A stretch of DNA of 50,490 nt from Thermaceae bacterium. GTDB lineage: Bacteria > Deinococcota > Deinococci > Deinococcales > Marinithermaceae. The notes under the pieces are model-generated. The model had not been told where the DNA came from and did not search any database. It worked only from the letters and a program-made list of their open reading frames with translations. The stretch spans positions 1-50,490 of the forward strand of contig JAMOVS010000047.1 of NCBI GenBank assembly GCA_027061845.1, read 5' to 3'. Shown in pieces: positions 7,719 to 18,321 of the stretch. Position 1 is the stretch's first letter. Every line of letters starts with the position of its first letter. The translations under genes were made by a program, and so were the position numbers.

Positions 7719-8699
7719 GTGGCCGACGACTTTGGATACCTGGGTGCGCGGGTGCGGAGCCGCCGGGGAGAGCTCCTGCCCGAGAGCTTCTTCGCCGAGG
7801 CCATGGAGGTGGGCTTCGACGACTTCCTGCGCATGCTCTCGGAGACCCCCTACGGCGCCCACCTGACCGGCGAGGCGCTGGCCGACGTCGACCACGCGGT
7901 GAGCGCCACCTACGCGGATCGGGTCCAGGACCTGGAGCGGCTGGCCTCGGGCGAGGCCAAGGAGGCGCTCAGGCTCTTGTTCCTGCGGGCCGACCTGGCC
8001 AACCTCAAGGCGATCCTGCGGGGCAAGGCGGCCCAGCGCCCGAGCGAGGAGATCCGCGCCCGCCTGGCCGGAGGTAGCCTGCCGGAGCCGCTCTTGAACG
8101 CGCTCCTGGAGGCCCCCGACGCGGCCACCATGGCCCAGGTCCTGGTCCTGCCCGGCCATCCCCTGGCCAAGGCCCTGCGCAAGGCCGCCGCCGAGGCCCG
8201 CGACCCCTTCGAGGTCGAGCTGCTCCTGGACCGCTACTTCCTCAGCGAGCTGGCCAAGGAGGCCGCCCGCTTCGGGGGCCCCTTCGCCGAGTACTTCAAG
8301 GACGAGCTCGAGCTCACCAACCTCTCGACCGCCTTCAAGCTCGCCGCCCTCGGGGTCGAGGACGACGCCGAGCGTTACTTCGTCCCCGGCGGCCGCTACC
8401 TCAACCTGGCGCTCTTCAAGCGGATCGCCAGCGGCGAGACCGAGGCCATCGACGAGCTGCAGAGCACCCCGCTGGCCGAGTTCGCCGGCGTGCGGGACCT
8501 GACCGAGCTCGAGCGCCGGGCCCGCTGCTACCTGCTCCGCCGGGCGGCCCGGGGGGCCACCGACGTGCTCGGCCCCGGGCTCGCGCTCGACTACGTCCGC
8601 CGCCGGGAGTGGGAGGGGGCCCGCCTCCGGCTCCTGGCCCGGCGGGCCTACTACCGCCTGCCCGCCGAGGCGGTGAAGCGGGAGGTGAGCTGCCAGTGA
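7719..8699 (+). CDS. atpC: V/A-type ATP synthase subunit C (d-type socket between rotor shaft and c-ring)
   Basis: A 326-residue, mostly helical soluble protein of the V-ATPase subunit C/d family. It forms a funnel on the c-ring that receives the DF central shaft. Family-like features are the N-terminal FGYLGARVRSRRGELL and internal repeats of helical hairpins such as LRLLFLRADLANLKAILRG. It starts with GTG 7719, 3 nt after the subunit E stop, and its TGA overlaps the GTG of subunit F. Confidence 0.93.
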   Translation: MADDFGYLGARVRSRRGELLPESFFAEAMEVGFDDFLRMLSETPYGAHLTGEALADVDHAVSATYADRVQDLERLASGEAKEALRLLFLRADLANLKAILRGKAAQRPSEEIRARLAGGSLPEPLLNALLEAPDAATMAQVLVLPGHPLAKALRKAAAEARDPFEVELLLDRYFLSELAKEAARFGGPFAEYFKDELELTNLSTAFKLAALGVEDDAERYFVPGGRYLNLALFKRIASGETEAIDELQSTPLAEFAGVRDLTELERRARCYLLRRAARGATDVLGPGLALDYVRRREWEGARLRLLARRAYYRLPAEAVKREVSCQ

Positions 8700-9022
8700 A
8701 GATCGCGGTTCTGACCGACGCCGAGAGCGCCACCGGCTTCCGCCTGGCGGGGCTCGAGGTGCACGTGGCCGATTCCCCCGAGGCGGCCGAGGAGATCCTG
8801 AAGACCCTGGCCCGGCGGGAGGACCTCGCGATGCTGGCGGTGGACCAGGGGCTGGTGGCGGACCCCCAGGCGCTCCTGTCCCGGGAGATGCGGGGCCGGG
8901 CGTTGCCGGTGGTGCTCCCCTTCCCCTCGCTGGGATTCGCCTTCGCCGAGGAAGGCGCCGACGCCAAGGCCTACATCCGCCGTCTGGTCAAGTCCACCAT
9001 CGGCTACGAGATCAAACTCTAG
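8696..9022 (+). CDS. atpF: V/A-type ATP synthase subunit F (central shaft)
   Basis: A 108-residue Rossmann-like protein (MKIAVLTDAESATGFRLAGL) ending in a helix (AYIRRLVKSTIGYEIKL). It pairs with subunit D in the central rotor. The ORF track opens far upstream at 8609, inside subunit C. The real start is GTG 8696, overlapping the C-subunit TGA, because the family begins with this beta strand and GGAGGTGA lies just upstream. Confidence 0.94.
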   Translation: MKIAVLTDAESATGFRLAGLEVHVADSPEAAEEILKTLARREDLAMLAVDQGLVADPQALLSREMRGRALPVVLPFPSLGFAFAEEGADAKAYIRRLVKSTIGYEIKL

Positions 9023-9031
9023 GGAGGAAGC

Positions 9032-10768
9032 ATGCTGGAAGGAGTCATTCGGAAGATCGCGGGTCCGGCGGTGATCGCCAAGGGGATGCACGGGGCCCGG
9101 ATGTTCGACATCGTCAAGGTGGGCAAGGAGGGCCTCCTGGGCGAGATCATCCGCCTGGACGGCGACACCGCCTTCGTGCAGGTCTACGAGGACACCTCCG
9201 GGCTCCGGGTGGGCGAGCCGGTGGTGAGCCTCGAGATGCCGCTCTCGGTGGAGCTGGGTCCGGGCATGCTGAACGCCATCTACGACGGCATTCAGCGGCC
9301 CCTGGACAAGATCAAGGAGGTGGCCGGGGAGTTCATCACCCGCGGCCTCTTCGTACCTGCCCTCGACCGGGAGAAGAAGTGGGCCTGGACGCCGGCGAAA
9401 AAGCCCGGCGACCAGGTCACCGGCGGCGACGTGCTGGGCACCGTCCCCGAGTTCCAGTTCACCCACAAGATCCTGGTGCCGCCCGGCGTCACCGGCAAGA
9501 TCAAGGAGATCAAGCCGGAGGGTGAGTACACCGTCGAGGAGGTCGTCGCCGTACTGGAGGACGGGACCGAGCTCAAGATGTACCACACCTGGCCGGTGCG
9601 GAAGGCCCGCCCGATCCAGAAGAAGCTCGACCCCGACGAGCCCTTCCTCACCGGGATGCGGATCCTGGACGTCCTCTTCCCCCTGGCCATGGGCGGTACC
9701 GCCGCCATCCCGGGGCCCTTCGGCTCGGGGAAGACGGTGACCCAGCAGTCGCTGGCCAAGTGGTCCAACGCCGACATCGTGGTCTACATCGGCTGCGGCG
9801 AGCGGGGCAACGAGATGACCGACGTGCTGGTCGAGTTCCCCGAGCTCGTGGACCCCAAGACCGGCGGCCCCCTGATGCACCGCACGGTGCTGATCGCCAA
9901 CACCTCGAACATGCCGGTGGCCGCCCGTGAGGCCAGCATCTACGTGGGGGTGACCATCGCCGAGTACTTCCGAGACCAGGGCTACGCGGTGGCGCTGATG
10001 GCCGACTCGACCAGCCGCTGGGCCGAGGCGCTGCGGGAGATCAGCTCCCGGCTGGAGGAGATGCCGGCGGAGGAGGGCTACCCGCCCTACCTGGCGGCCC
10101 GCCTGGCGGCCTTCTACGAGCGCGCCGGCCGCACCATCAGCCTGGCCGAGGAGCCCGGGGCGGTGACCATCGTCGGCGCGGTGAGCCCGCCCGGCGGCGA
10201 CATGTCGGAGCCGGTCACCCAGTCCACCCTGCGGATCGTCGGCGCCTTCTGGCGGCTGGACGCCTCGCTCGCCTACCGGCGCCACTTCCCGGCGATCAAC
10301 TGGAACGGCTCCTACTCGCTCTTCACCCCGATCCTCGACCCCTGGTACAAAAGCCACGTGGCCGAGGACTACCCGGAGAAGCGGGACGCGATCGGCGAGC
10401 TCCTGCAGCGCGAGGCCAGCCTGCAGGAGGTGGTCCAGCTGGTCGGCCCCGACGCGCTCCAGGACGCCGAGCGGCTGATCATCGAGGTGGGCCGGCTGAT
10501 CCGCGAGGGCTTCCTGCAGCAAAACGCCTTCGACCCGGTGGACGCCTACTGCTCCTTGAAGAAGGCCTACGGCATGATGACCATGATCCTCGAGTTCTAC
10601 AAGGCGGCCGAGGCGGCGATCCAGGCTGGCACCCCGATCGAGGAGATCATCGGCCTGCCGGTGATCGAGAAGATCGCCCGCGCCCGCTACGTGCCCGAGG
10701 ACGAGTTCCCGGCCTACCTCGAGGAGGTCCTCAAGGAGATCGACCAGGCCCTCAAGGCCACGGCGTAA
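9032..10768 (+). CDS. atpA: V/A-type ATP synthase catalytic subunit A
   Basis: A 578-residue catalytic subunit, the family's usual length. The P-loop GPFGSGKT spans residues 228-235. [12 protein letters not shown] follows with the catalytic glutamate, then [16 protein letters not shown] and [14 protein letters not shown]. The N-terminal barrel and the A-type nonhomologous insertion (about 110-200) are present. It makes or hydrolyses ATP at the A/B interfaces of the A3B3 head. ATG 9032 follows GGGAGG, 9 nt after the subunit F stop. Confidence 0.98.
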   Translation: MLEGVIRKIAGPAVIAKGMHGARMFDIVKVGKEGLLGEIIRLDGDTAFVQVYEDTSGLRVGEPVVSLEMPLSVELGPGMLNAIYDGIQRPLDKIKEVAGEFITRGLFVPALDREKKWAWTPAKKPGDQVTGGDVLGTVPEFQFTHKILVPPGVTGKIKEIKPEGEYTVEEVVAVLEDGTELKMYHTWPVRKARPIQKKLDPDEPFLTGMRILDVLFPLAMGGTAAIPGPFGSGKTVTQQSLAKWSNADIVVYIGCGERGNEMTDVLVEFPELVDPKTGGPLMHRTVLIANTSNMPVAAREASIYVGVTIAEYFRDQGYAVALMADSTSRWAEALREISSRLEEMPAEEGYPPYLAARLAAFYERAGRTISLAEEPGAVTIVGAVSPPGGDMSEPVTQSTLRIVGAFWRLDASLAYRRHFPAINWNGSYSLFTPILDPWYKSHVAEDYPEKRDAIGELLQREASLQEVVQLVGPDALQDAERLIIEVGRLIREGFLQQNAFDPVDAYCSLKKAYGMMTMILEFYKAAEAAIQAGTPIEEIIGLPVIEKIARARYVPEDEFPAYLEEVLKEIDQALKATA

Positions 10769-10777
10769 GGAGGGAGC

Positions 10778-12187
<1,410 letters not shown>

Positions 12188-12202
12188 CCGAAAGGGGGAT
12201 CC

Positions 12203-12826
12203 GTGGAGCAGATCAGCCCCACCCGCATGACCCTTCTCCAAAAGCGGAACCAGAAGAAGCTGGCGGAGAAGGGGGCCGACCTCCTGAAGAAGAAGCGGGA
12301 CGCGCTGGTCACCGAGTTCTTCGACCTGGTGGCGGGCACCGTCGCCGCCCGCGAGCGGCTGACGGCGGCGGCCAAGGAGGCCTACCTGGCGCTCTTCCTG
12401 GCCAAGGCCTTCGACGGGCCCGAGGCGGTCGAGGCGCTGGCGCTGGGGATGCGCCCGGTGGAGGGGGTCGAGGCCGAGGTGGAGAACGTCTGGGGCACCA
12501 AGGTCCCCCGCCTCCAGGTGACCTGGCCGGCGCGGGCGACCGCCAGCCCGATCGCCACCGGGGGGCAGACGCTCGCCGCCCAGCGCGCCTTCCGCGAGTT
12601 CGCCGAGGCCCTGGTCGAGGTGGCCAACACCGAGACCCGGCTCCGGATGATCGGCGAGGAGATCAAGAAGACCACCCGCCGGGTGAACGCGCTGGAGCAG
12701 GTGGTGATCCCCGACCTCGAGGCCCAGGTCCGCTACATCCGCCAGGTCCTGGAGCAGCGCGAGCGCGAGGACAACTTCCGCCTCAAGAAGATCAAGAGCA
12801 AGATGGAGTCGCGCGAGCGCGGCTAG
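12203..12826 (+). CDS. atpD: V/A-type ATP synthase subunit D (central rotor shaft)
   Basis: A 207-residue protein with long N- and C-terminal helices forming an antiparallel coiled coil that turns inside the A3B3 head. Family signatures include PTRMTLLQKRNQKKLAEKG near the start and RRVNALEQVVIPDLEAQVRYI near residues 150-175, followed by a basic tail. It starts with GTG 12203 after AAAGGGGGATCC. It is the last ATPase gene and is followed directly by a hairpin terminator. Confidence 0.96.
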   Translation: MEQISPTRMTLLQKRNQKKLAEKGADLLKKKRDALVTEFFDLVAGTVAARERLTAAAKEAYLALFLAKAFDGPEAVEALALGMRPVEGVEAEVENVWGTKVPRLQVTWPARATASPIATGGQTLAAQRAFREFAEALVEVANTETRLRMIGEEIKKTTRRVNALEQVVIPDLEAQVRYIRQVLEQREREDNFRLKKIKSKMESRERG

Positions 12827-12827
12827 C

Positions 12828-12853
12828 GAAGGGCCGGCGGACGCCGGCCCTTC
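12828..12853 (+). terminator. Hairpin terminator of the V-ATPase operon
   Basis: GAAGGGCCGGC and GCCGGCCCTTC form an 11-bp stem around a GGAC loop, right after the subunit D stop and right before the convergent dipeptidase stop. The T-tract is short (TTCT), so it is a GC-strong hairpin with a weak tail. It could act on both strands. Confidence 0.75.
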
Positions 12854-13861
12854 TCAGTCGGGCAGGGCCCGTTCCCGGAGAAAGCGGAGCCAGTTCTCCC
12901 CCAGCACCCCGGCGGCCTGGGGGCCGAAGAGGGGGGCGAGCTTGGTCCAGTCCCGGTGGGAGCGGATCCCTTGGGGCAGGCTCTCGGCGCCGAAGCCGCC
13001 GTCCATGTCCGAGCCGATCCCGACCGCCTCCCAGCCGAGCACCCGGGCCACCGCCTCGGCGTGCCTTTGCACGCGGGCGAGCGGGGTGGCGGGGTCGGTG
13101 CGCTCCCACCCGGGGTCCAAAAAGCGGTTATAAAGCACGATCCCGACCACCGCCCTCCGGCCCTTCAAGGCGGCGAGCTGGGCCTCGGTGAGGTGGCGGT
13201 TTTCCGGCCCCCCGGCGAGGGGGCGGAAGTTCGCGTGGGAGACCAGGACCGGGCCGGAGAAGGCCTCGAGCGCTTCGTAATACGCGGCCTCCGAGAGGTG
13301 GGAAAGATCGAGGGCGAGGCCGGCCTCCTCCATGGCGGCGAGCAGCTCCCGGCCCGCCGGGGTGAGGCCCTTTTTTCCCCGGGTCCCGCCGGCGTAGCGG
13401 GTGTCCTGCCAGGCGGGGCCGAGCAGGCGGAGGCCCTCCTTGGCCCAAAGCGCCACCTCCTCGGGGCGCCGCACCGGCTCCGCCCCCTCCATCAGCAGCA
13501 CCAGGCCGGGGACCCGGTCCTCCTGCCAGGCCCGGAGGTGGGCCTCGAGGTCGGCCCGGCTTGCGATCAGCCGCACCCGGCCCGCGTCCCGCCAGCGGCG
13601 GTAGCGGTCGAGCTGGGCCCGGGCCGCCCGGTGGGCGAGCTCGGGGTCCGGGTACCGGCCGGGGTCGACGAAGAGGGTGGCGAAGGCGAGCGCGACCCCC
13701 GCCTCTTGGAGCTCGGGGAGCGAGACGCTCGGCCGGTAGGGGCTCCTTTGCCGGGTGCGCAGCTCGGGGAGGGCGAGCTCCAGGTCCCAGCCGTGCTCGA
13801 TCGCGTTGTAGGCCAGGTCCAGGTGGGCGTCGACCAGGCGGTAGTCCACGCGCCCCAGCAT
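12854..13861 (-). CDS. Membrane dipeptidase family protein (peptidase M19)
   Basis: A 335-residue TIM-barrel Zn dipeptidase of the renal dipeptidase family. Visible metal-site elements are VDAHLDLAYN (HxD) near the N-terminus, LLMEGAEPV with the bridging glutamate, LDLSHLS and VLVSHANFR supplying histidines, and GIGSDMDGGFG with the late aspartate. The family hydrolyses dipeptides, including some with D-residues. There is no signal peptide, so it is probably cytoplasmic. It lies 5 nt downstream of holA and likely shares its transcript, without an obvious functional link. Confidence 0.9.
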   Translation of the reverse strand: MLGRVDYRLVDAHLDLAYNAIEHGWDLELALPELRTRQRSPYRPSVSLPELQEAGVALAFATLFVDPGRYPDPELAHRAARAQLDRYRRWRDAGRVRLIASRADLEAHLRAWQEDRVPGLVLLMEGAEPVRRPEEVALWAKEGLRLLGPAWQDTRYAGGTRGKKGLTPAGRELLAAMEEAGLALDLSHLSEAAYYEALEAFSGPVLVSHANFRPLAGGPENRHLTEAQLAALKGRRAVVGIVLYNRFLDPGWERTDPATPLARVQRHAEAVARVLGWEAVGIGSDMDGGFGAESLPQGIRSHRDWTKLAPLFGPQAAGVLGENWLRFLRERALPD

Positions 13862-13866
13862 ACGGG

Positions 13867-14760
13867 CTAGGTCCCCCGGGCCAGCCCCTGAACCAGGGCC
13901 AGCAGCCGGGCCTCGGGGTCGGCGCCGGTCTTGATCGCCAGCTCGGCCTCGAGGAGCCGGGAAAGCGAGCGGCGCACCCGCTGCCCCCCCAGCTTGCGGT
14001 AGGCGGCCAGCAGCCGCCGGGCGGAGTAGGGGGCGACCCCGAGGGCGCGGGCGACCTCGGCCTCGCGGGCCTTGGGCTCGGCCTCGAGCAGGAAGCCCAG
14101 CTCGGCCAGCTTGGTGTAGTGCCAGGTCAGCGCCCCCAGCAGCTTGAGCGGGGCCTCGCCGCGGGCCAGGAGCTGCTGGGTCAGGGAGAGCGCCCGGCCC
14201 GCCTCGCGGCGGGCGATCGGCTCCAAGAGGTCGAAGGCCGAGCTCGCCGGCGGCCAGGCGAGCAGCGGCAGCACCCGCTCGGGGGTGATCGGGGGCGGGA
14301 GCAGGGCGAGCTTTTCCACCTCCCGGACCAGCCCCTCGGTGTCGGCCTCGCTCTCGGCGAGCAGGTGGACCACCGCCGCCGGCGCCTTGAGGCCGCGCTT
14401 TTTCAGCAGGTTCTGCACGAAGACGGTGCGCTCCCGGAAGCGGGGGGTGGGGAAGGGGCGGACCTCGCCGCGGTGCTTGTAAAAGCGGGTGCGCCCCGAG
14501 CTCGCCTTGGGGTCGTAGATCAAGAGGTCGCGGGCGGACGCCAGCCGGTCCAGCGGCTCCTTGATCCGCTTCCAGCCGGCCTCGTCGAGCTCGGAGAAGT
14601 CCAGGATCCCGTCCTCGCTCCCAAAGAGCGCCGGCTGGGCGAGCGCCGCGATCGTCTCCGGAGTCCCCGGCAGCAGGCGGGGAGGGAGGCTCCGGAGCCG
14701 GGCCTCGGTCTTGGCGGCCTCCCGGGCCAGGTAGGGATCGCCGGTGAACGCGATCAGCAT
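13867..14760 (-). CDS. holA: DNA polymerase III subunit delta
   Basis: A 297-residue delta subunit of the clamp loader, which opens the beta clamp. It begins MLIAFTGDPYLAREAAKTEA, the usual first strand of a degenerate AAA+ domain without a Walker A. It continues with the central helical lid and the C-terminal collar domain (LLGALTWHYTKLAELGFLLE and LLEAELAIKTGADPEARL), the hallmark of HolA. It is shorter than E. coli HolA (343) but normal for Thermales. Its start faces the HD-GYP gene across only 26 bp. Confidence 0.9.
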   Translation of the reverse strand: MLIAFTGDPYLAREAAKTEARLRSLPPRLLPGTPETIAALAQPALFGSEDGILDFSELDEAGWKRIKEPLDRLASARDLLIYDPKASSGRTRFYKHRGEVRPFPTPRFRERTVFVQNLLKKRGLKAPAAVVHLLAESEADTEGLVREVEKLALLPPPITPERVLPLLAWPPASSAFDLLEPIARREAGRALSLTQQLLARGEAPLKLLGALTWHYTKLAELGFLLEAEPKAREAEVARALGVAPYSARRLLAAYRKLGGQRVRRSLSRLLEAELAIKTGADPEARLLALVQGLARGT

Positions 14761-14786
14761 CGCCTTAGGCTATAAGATAAGTCGAT
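14761..14786. promoter_or_regulatory. 26-bp divergent promoter region between holA and the HD-GYP gene
   Basis: The core CTATAAGATAAG holds overlapping -10-like elements. On the plus strand TAAGAT (14773-14778) lies 8 nt before ATG 14787, a leaderless layout. On the minus strand TATCTT lies 13 nt before ATG 14760, with AAGGCG in between. Neither start has room for a separate promoter, so the -10 boxes must overlap physically. Confidence 0.55.
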
Positions 14787-16475
14787 ATGGCATTGGGGCT
14801 GGAGCGGGCCGACTCCGAGGTCGGCCACTTCCTCGCCGAGGTCACGCCCGAGGGCGAGGCCCGCTTCCTGAACCACGACCGCGCCTTCGAGCGCATCGTC
14901 GGGGCCCCGCCCCCGCCCCAGGTCAGGCTCGACGCCTTTCACAGCGAGAACCCCGAGGCCCTCCGGCGGGGGCTGGCGCGCCTTTTCGAGGGCGAGTCCC
15001 TGGTCATGCGCCTGGGGCGCAACCGCCGCCGGCTGCTCTTTTCGCTCTACCCCATCGATGGCCGCCCCCTCCGCGTGGTGGGCACGGTGGTGGACGCCAC
15101 CGAGGGCTACCGCCACGAGCTGCTCCTGCGGGTGACCGAAGAGCTCCGGGAGATGGGGCCGGAGGAGGCGCTTGCCCGGTTGCAGGAGCTCCTCGCCGAG
15201 GAGCTCGAGGGCGTCCGGGTGGAACGGGTGCGGGAATGGCCCCGGGAGCTGCCCCGGGACCGGGCGGGGAGCCACCGGGGGGCCTGGTATCTGCCCCTGG
15301 CCGGCGGCGGGCTGCGGCTTTCCGGGCGCGAGCTCAGCGAGGGGGAGGTCGGTTTTCTGAAGCGGCTGGCCCGGGGGGTGCGCCTGGCCGAGGAGCACCG
15401 CCGGGCGGTGCAGTGGGCGACCCGGCGGGAGGAGGCCTACCTGCAGCTCCTCTCGATGGCCAACAACCTCGAGGCCGAGCGCCAGCCCGAGCGGATCCTC
15501 GAGCTCACGCTGGAGTTTTTGCTCTCGCTCACCGGCATGGAGGCGGGGATCTTCGCCCGCCTCCGGGGGCGGCGGCTGCGGCCCGAGCTGGTGGTGGGCA
15601 AGCTGGCCGGCCGCATGCTCGAGGACTACGAGCGGCTGCGCCCCCCGGTCTTGCGGCGGACGGTGAAGGAGGCCTTCCGCCGCCGCCGCATCGTGGAGGA
15701 GCTGGCCCGGGCGGAGGAGGCCCTCGACGGGGTGCCGGTGCGGGCGGTGGTGGTGGCGCCGCTTTGGGTTTCGGGCCGGCCCTACGGCGCGGTCGAGCTC
15801 TTGAGCTCCGAGGCCGGCGGGCTTTCCGACGAGCAGCGGGAGATCTTCAACCTGGCGGTGCGCCGGCTGGAGCGTTCGCTGGAACGGGCGGAGTACCTGA
15901 GGGAGCTCTTGCGCACCCGGGAGGCGATCTTGAAGAGCTTCGGCCGCATCCTCGAGCACCGCGACCTGGAGACCCGGGGCCATACCGACCGGGTGGTGCG
16001 GCTGACCGAGCTGCTGGGAAGGCGCTTCGGCTACCGCGGCCAGCGGCTGGAGGCGCTCCGCTGGGGGGCCTACCTGCACGACATCGGCAAGCTGGGCATC
16101 CCCGACGCCGTGCTTTTGAAGCCGGGGGCGCTCTCCGAGACCGAGTGGGAGGTGATGCGGAGCCACCCGGTGGTGGCGGTGGAGATGCTGGAGCCGCTCG
16201 GCTTCCTCCCCGAGATCACCCTGAACGTGGTGCGCCACCACCACGAGCGCTGGGACGGCTCCGGCTACCCCGACGGCCTAAAGGGCGAGGCCATCCCGCT
16301 GGAGGCGCGGATCTTCGCCGTCGCCGACGTCTTCGACGCCCTGATCAGCCGGCGGCCCTACAAGCAGGCCTGGCCGTTGGAGCGGGCCGCCCGGGAGCTC
16401 GCGAGCGAGGCCGGCAAGAGCCTCGATCCCCGGGTGGTCGAGGCTTTTCTGGACGCCCTCCGGGCCGATCGCTGA
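14787..16475 (+). CDS. PAS/GAF-domain HD-GYP phosphodiesterase
   Basis: A 562-residue cytoplasmic signalling protein. The N-terminal 110 residues look PAS-like (FLNHDRAFERIVGAP ... VVGTVVDATEG). A GAF-like domain follows at about 225-370. The C-terminal HD-GYP domain (about 385-555) has ETRGHTDRVVRL, the HD pair at residues 431-432 in HDIGKLGIPD, HHHERWDGSGYP and DVFDALISRRPYK. HD-GYP enzymes degrade cyclic di-GMP; the GYP triplet is intact. No GGDEF domain and no membrane segment are present, so the sensory input is presumably cytoplasmic. It is monocistronic, with the convergent PfpI gene 6 nt downstream. Confidence 0.9.
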   Translation: MALGLERADSEVGHFLAEVTPEGEARFLNHDRAFERIVGAPPPPQVRLDAFHSENPEALRRGLARLFEGESLVMRLGRNRRRLLFSLYPIDGRPLRVVGTVVDATEGYRHELLLRVTEELREMGPEEALARLQELLAEELEGVRVERVREWPRELPRDRAGSHRGAWYLPLAGGGLRLSGRELSEGEVGFLKRLARGVRLAEEHRRAVQWATRREEAYLQLLSMANNLEAERQPERILELTLEFLLSLTGMEAGIFARLRGRRLRPELVVGKLAGRMLEDYERLRPPVLRRTVKEAFRRRRIVEELARAEEALDGVPVRAVVVAPLWVSGRPYGAVELLSSEAGGLSDEQREIFNLAVRRLERSLERAEYLRELLRTREAILKSFGRILEHRDLETRGHTDRVVRLTELLGRRFGYRGQRLEALRWGAYLHDIGKLGIPDAVLLKPGALSETEWEVMRSHPVVAVEMLEPLGFLPEITLNVVRHHHERWDGSGYPDGLKGEAIPLEARIFAVADVFDALISRRPYKQAWPLERAARELASEAGKSLDPRVVEAFLDALRADR

Positions 16476-16481
16476 GCCGGG

Positions 16482-17030
16482 CTAGCCGCGCAGCTTGGCG
16501 AAAAGGGCGCGGAAGAGCTCGGGGTGGTCGGGCCAGGCCCGGGAGGTAAAGAGGTGGCCGTCGATCACCACCGCCTGGTCGAGGAAGGTGGCGCCGGCCA
16601 GCTCGACGTCGGGTTTCAGCGCCGGGTAGGCGGTGACGGTGCGGCCCTTGAGCACGCCCGCCGCCGCCAGGATCAAGGCGGCGTGGCAGATGCCGCCCAC
16701 CGGCTTTTCGGTGTCGAAGAAGTGGCGCACGATCTCGAGGGCGCCGGGTTCGTTCCGGATCCACTCCGGGGCCCGGCCGCCGGGGAGGTAGAGGACGTCG
16801 TACTCGGCGGGGTTGACCTCGGCGAAGGAGGCGGTGGCCTCCACCCGGTAGCCGGGTTTCTCGGTGTAGGTGCCGAAGCCCGGCTCGAAGTCGTGGACCA
16901 CCGTCTTGACCACGCCCTTCGTCGGGGCCGCCACCGTCACCGCGAACCCCTCCTCCAGAAAGCGCTGCAACGGGTACATCACCTCGAGCGCCTCGCCGGC
17001 GTCGCCGGTCAGGATCAGGACCTTTTTCAT
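16482..17030 (-). CDS. DJ-1/PfpI family protein
   Basis: A 182-residue class I glutamine amidotransferase-like fold. The nucleophile elbow is VGGICHAA with Cys115 followed by His, LYLPGGRAPEW is the preceding loop, and an N-terminal Glu in GDAGEALEVMYP matches the conserved Glu near the cysteine. The family includes deglycase/glyoxalase-like and chaperone-like proteins; the activity cannot be told from sequence alone. A TAAGAT -10-like element sits upstream at 17050-17055, with GAAGGGGGCGAGG before the ATG. Confidence 0.88.
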   Translation of the reverse strand: MKKVLILTGDAGEALEVMYPLQRFLEEGFAVTVAAPTKGVVKTVVHDFEPGFGTYTEKPGYRVEATASFAEVNPAEYDVLYLPGGRAPEWIRNEPGALEIVRHFFDTEKPVGGICHAALILAAAGVLKGRTVTAYPALKPDVELAGATFLDQAVVIDGHLFTSRAWPDHPELFRALFAKLRG

Positions 17031-17064
17031 CCTCGCCCCCTTCCAGGCGATCTTACCCCGAAGT

Positions 17065-18222
17065 TCAGAAGGCGGCCAGACCGGTGATCTCGCGCCCCAG
17101 GATCAGGGTGTGGATGTCGTGGGTGCCCTCGTAGGTGTAGACCGACTCCAGGTTGAGCATGTGGCGGATGGCGTGGTACTCCAGGGTGATCCCGTTCGCC
17201 CCCAGGATGTCCCGGGCCAGGCGGGCGGCGTGGAGGGCGGCGTAGGTGTTGTCCCGCTTCGCCAGCGAGACCTGGGTGTGGTGGAGCTTGCCCTCGTCCT
17301 TGAGCCGGGCGAGCCGCCAGACCAGGAGGAGCCCCTTGGTGTGCTCGGCCAGCATCCAGGCGAGCTTTTCCTGGACCAGCTGCTTCTTGGCGATGGGCTC
17401 GCCGAAGGTCTTGCGGGAGAGGGCGAAGTCGCGGGCCTCTTCAAAGACCGCTTCCAGCGCGCCCAGCACCCCCCAGGCGATGCCGTAGCGGGCCTGGGTG
17501 AGGCAGGAGAGCGGGGGTTTCAGCCCCTCGGCCTGGGGCAGGCGGAGGGAATCGGGGATGCGGACGTCCTCGAGGACCAGCTCCGAGGTCACGCTCGCCC
17601 TTAGGCTCATCTTCGACTTGATCTCGGGGGCGGAAAAGCCCGGGGTGTCGGTGGGCACGATGAAGCCGCGGATCACCCCTTCCTCGTCCTTGGCCCAGAC
17701 GATGGCGATATCGGCGATGGTGCCGTTGGTGATCCACATCTTGGTGCCGTTTAGGATCCAGTGGTCGCCGTCTTTCTTGGCCCGGGTCTTCATGTTGCCG
17801 CCGGGGTCGGAGCCGCCGTCGGGCTCGGTGAGGCCGAAGGCGCCCACCATCTCGCCGGCGGCGAGTTTCGGGAGGAACTCCCGCTTTTGCTCCTCGGAGC
17901 CGTAGGCGAAGATCGGGTACATCACCAAGGCGCCCTGGACGCTCGCGAAGCTTCGGAGCCCGGAGTCGATGCGCTCGAGCTCGTACATGATCAGGCCGTA
18001 GGCGGCGTTGGAGACGCCGGCGGCGCCGTATTCTTCGGGCAGGTTGGCTCCCAAAAATCCCATCGCGCCGAACTTCGGGATCAGCTGGGTGGGGAAGGTG
18101 CCGGCCTCCCACCACTCGCGGATCTGGGGCAGGGCCTCGGCCTCGAGGAACTTGCGGGCCGCTTTCTGGATTTCACGCTCTTCGTCGCTGAGGAGTTCTT
18201 GGATGCGGGCGAAGTCCAGCAT
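17065..18222 (-). CDS. Acyl-CoA dehydrogenase, glutaryl-CoA dehydrogenase-like
   Basis: A 385-residue FAD flavoprotein. Signatures in order are MVGAFGLTEPDGGSDPGG (FAD/acyl site), WITNGTIADIAIVWAK, the RYGIAWGVLGALE helix and a C-terminal YEGTHDIHTLILGREITG. That last block carries the catalytic-base position Glu and closely matches the glutaryl-CoA dehydrogenase subgroup (lysine/tryptophan degradation). Electrons would pass to ETF. The ORF track extends it to 883 residues across the TRAP gene; that extension is a shadow. ATG 18222 is chosen because the family starts there and TATAGT lies 6 nt upstream (leaderless). Confidence 0.88.
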   Translation of the reverse strand: MLDFARIQELLSDEEREIQKAARKFLEAEALPQIREWWEAGTFPTQLIPKFGAMGFLGANLPEEYGAAGVSNAAYGLIMYELERIDSGLRSFASVQGALVMYPIFAYGSEEQKREFLPKLAAGEMVGAFGLTEPDGGSDPGGNMKTRAKKDGDHWILNGTKMWITNGTIADIAIVWAKDEEGVIRGFIVPTDTPGFSAPEIKSKMSLRASVTSELVLEDVRIPDSLRLPQAEGLKPPLSCLTQARYGIAWGVLGALEAVFEEARDFALSRKTFGEPIAKKQLVQEKLAWMLAEHTKGLLLVWRLARLKDEGKLHHTQVSLAKRDNTYAALHAARLARDILGANGITLEYHAIRHMLNLESVYTYEGTHDIHTLILGREITGLAAF

Positions 18223-18228
18223 GTCCGT

Positions 18229-18234
18229 ACTATA
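18229..18234 (-). promoter_or_regulatory. -10 element of the acyl-CoA dehydrogenase gene (leaderless type)
   Basis: TATAGT on the minus strand, then 6 nt, then ATG 18222. No Shine-Dalgarno is present, and no convincing -35 is seen at 17 nt. Confidence 0.55.
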
Positions 18235-18257
18235 TTGCGTTTTTTCGCCGGCGGGCT

Positions 18258-18287
18258 TTGACAAAGCAAGGCTACGAGCCGTAGCAT
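18258..18287 (+). promoter_or_regulatory. Promoter of the TRAP transporter operon
   Basis: TTGACA (18258-18263), an 18-nt spacer and TAGCAT (18282-18287). The transcript would start near 18294 and carry the very strong ribosome-binding site GAGGAGGTGATC before the TTG start. It is divergent from the acyl-CoA dehydrogenase promoter within the same 99-bp gap. Confidence 0.75.
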
Positions 18288-18321
18288 GGGCGCGTAAAGG
18301 TTTCCGAGGAGGTGATCGTAG

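Noticed and set aside
12828-12853. REP-like mobile repeat
   Set aside because: A single copy located exactly between two convergent genes; best read as a terminator.
14744-16549. 601-residue plus-strand ORF overlapping the HD-GYP gene
   Set aside because: Gly/Pro/Arg-rich alternate frame. The other frame encodes an intact HD-GYP protein.
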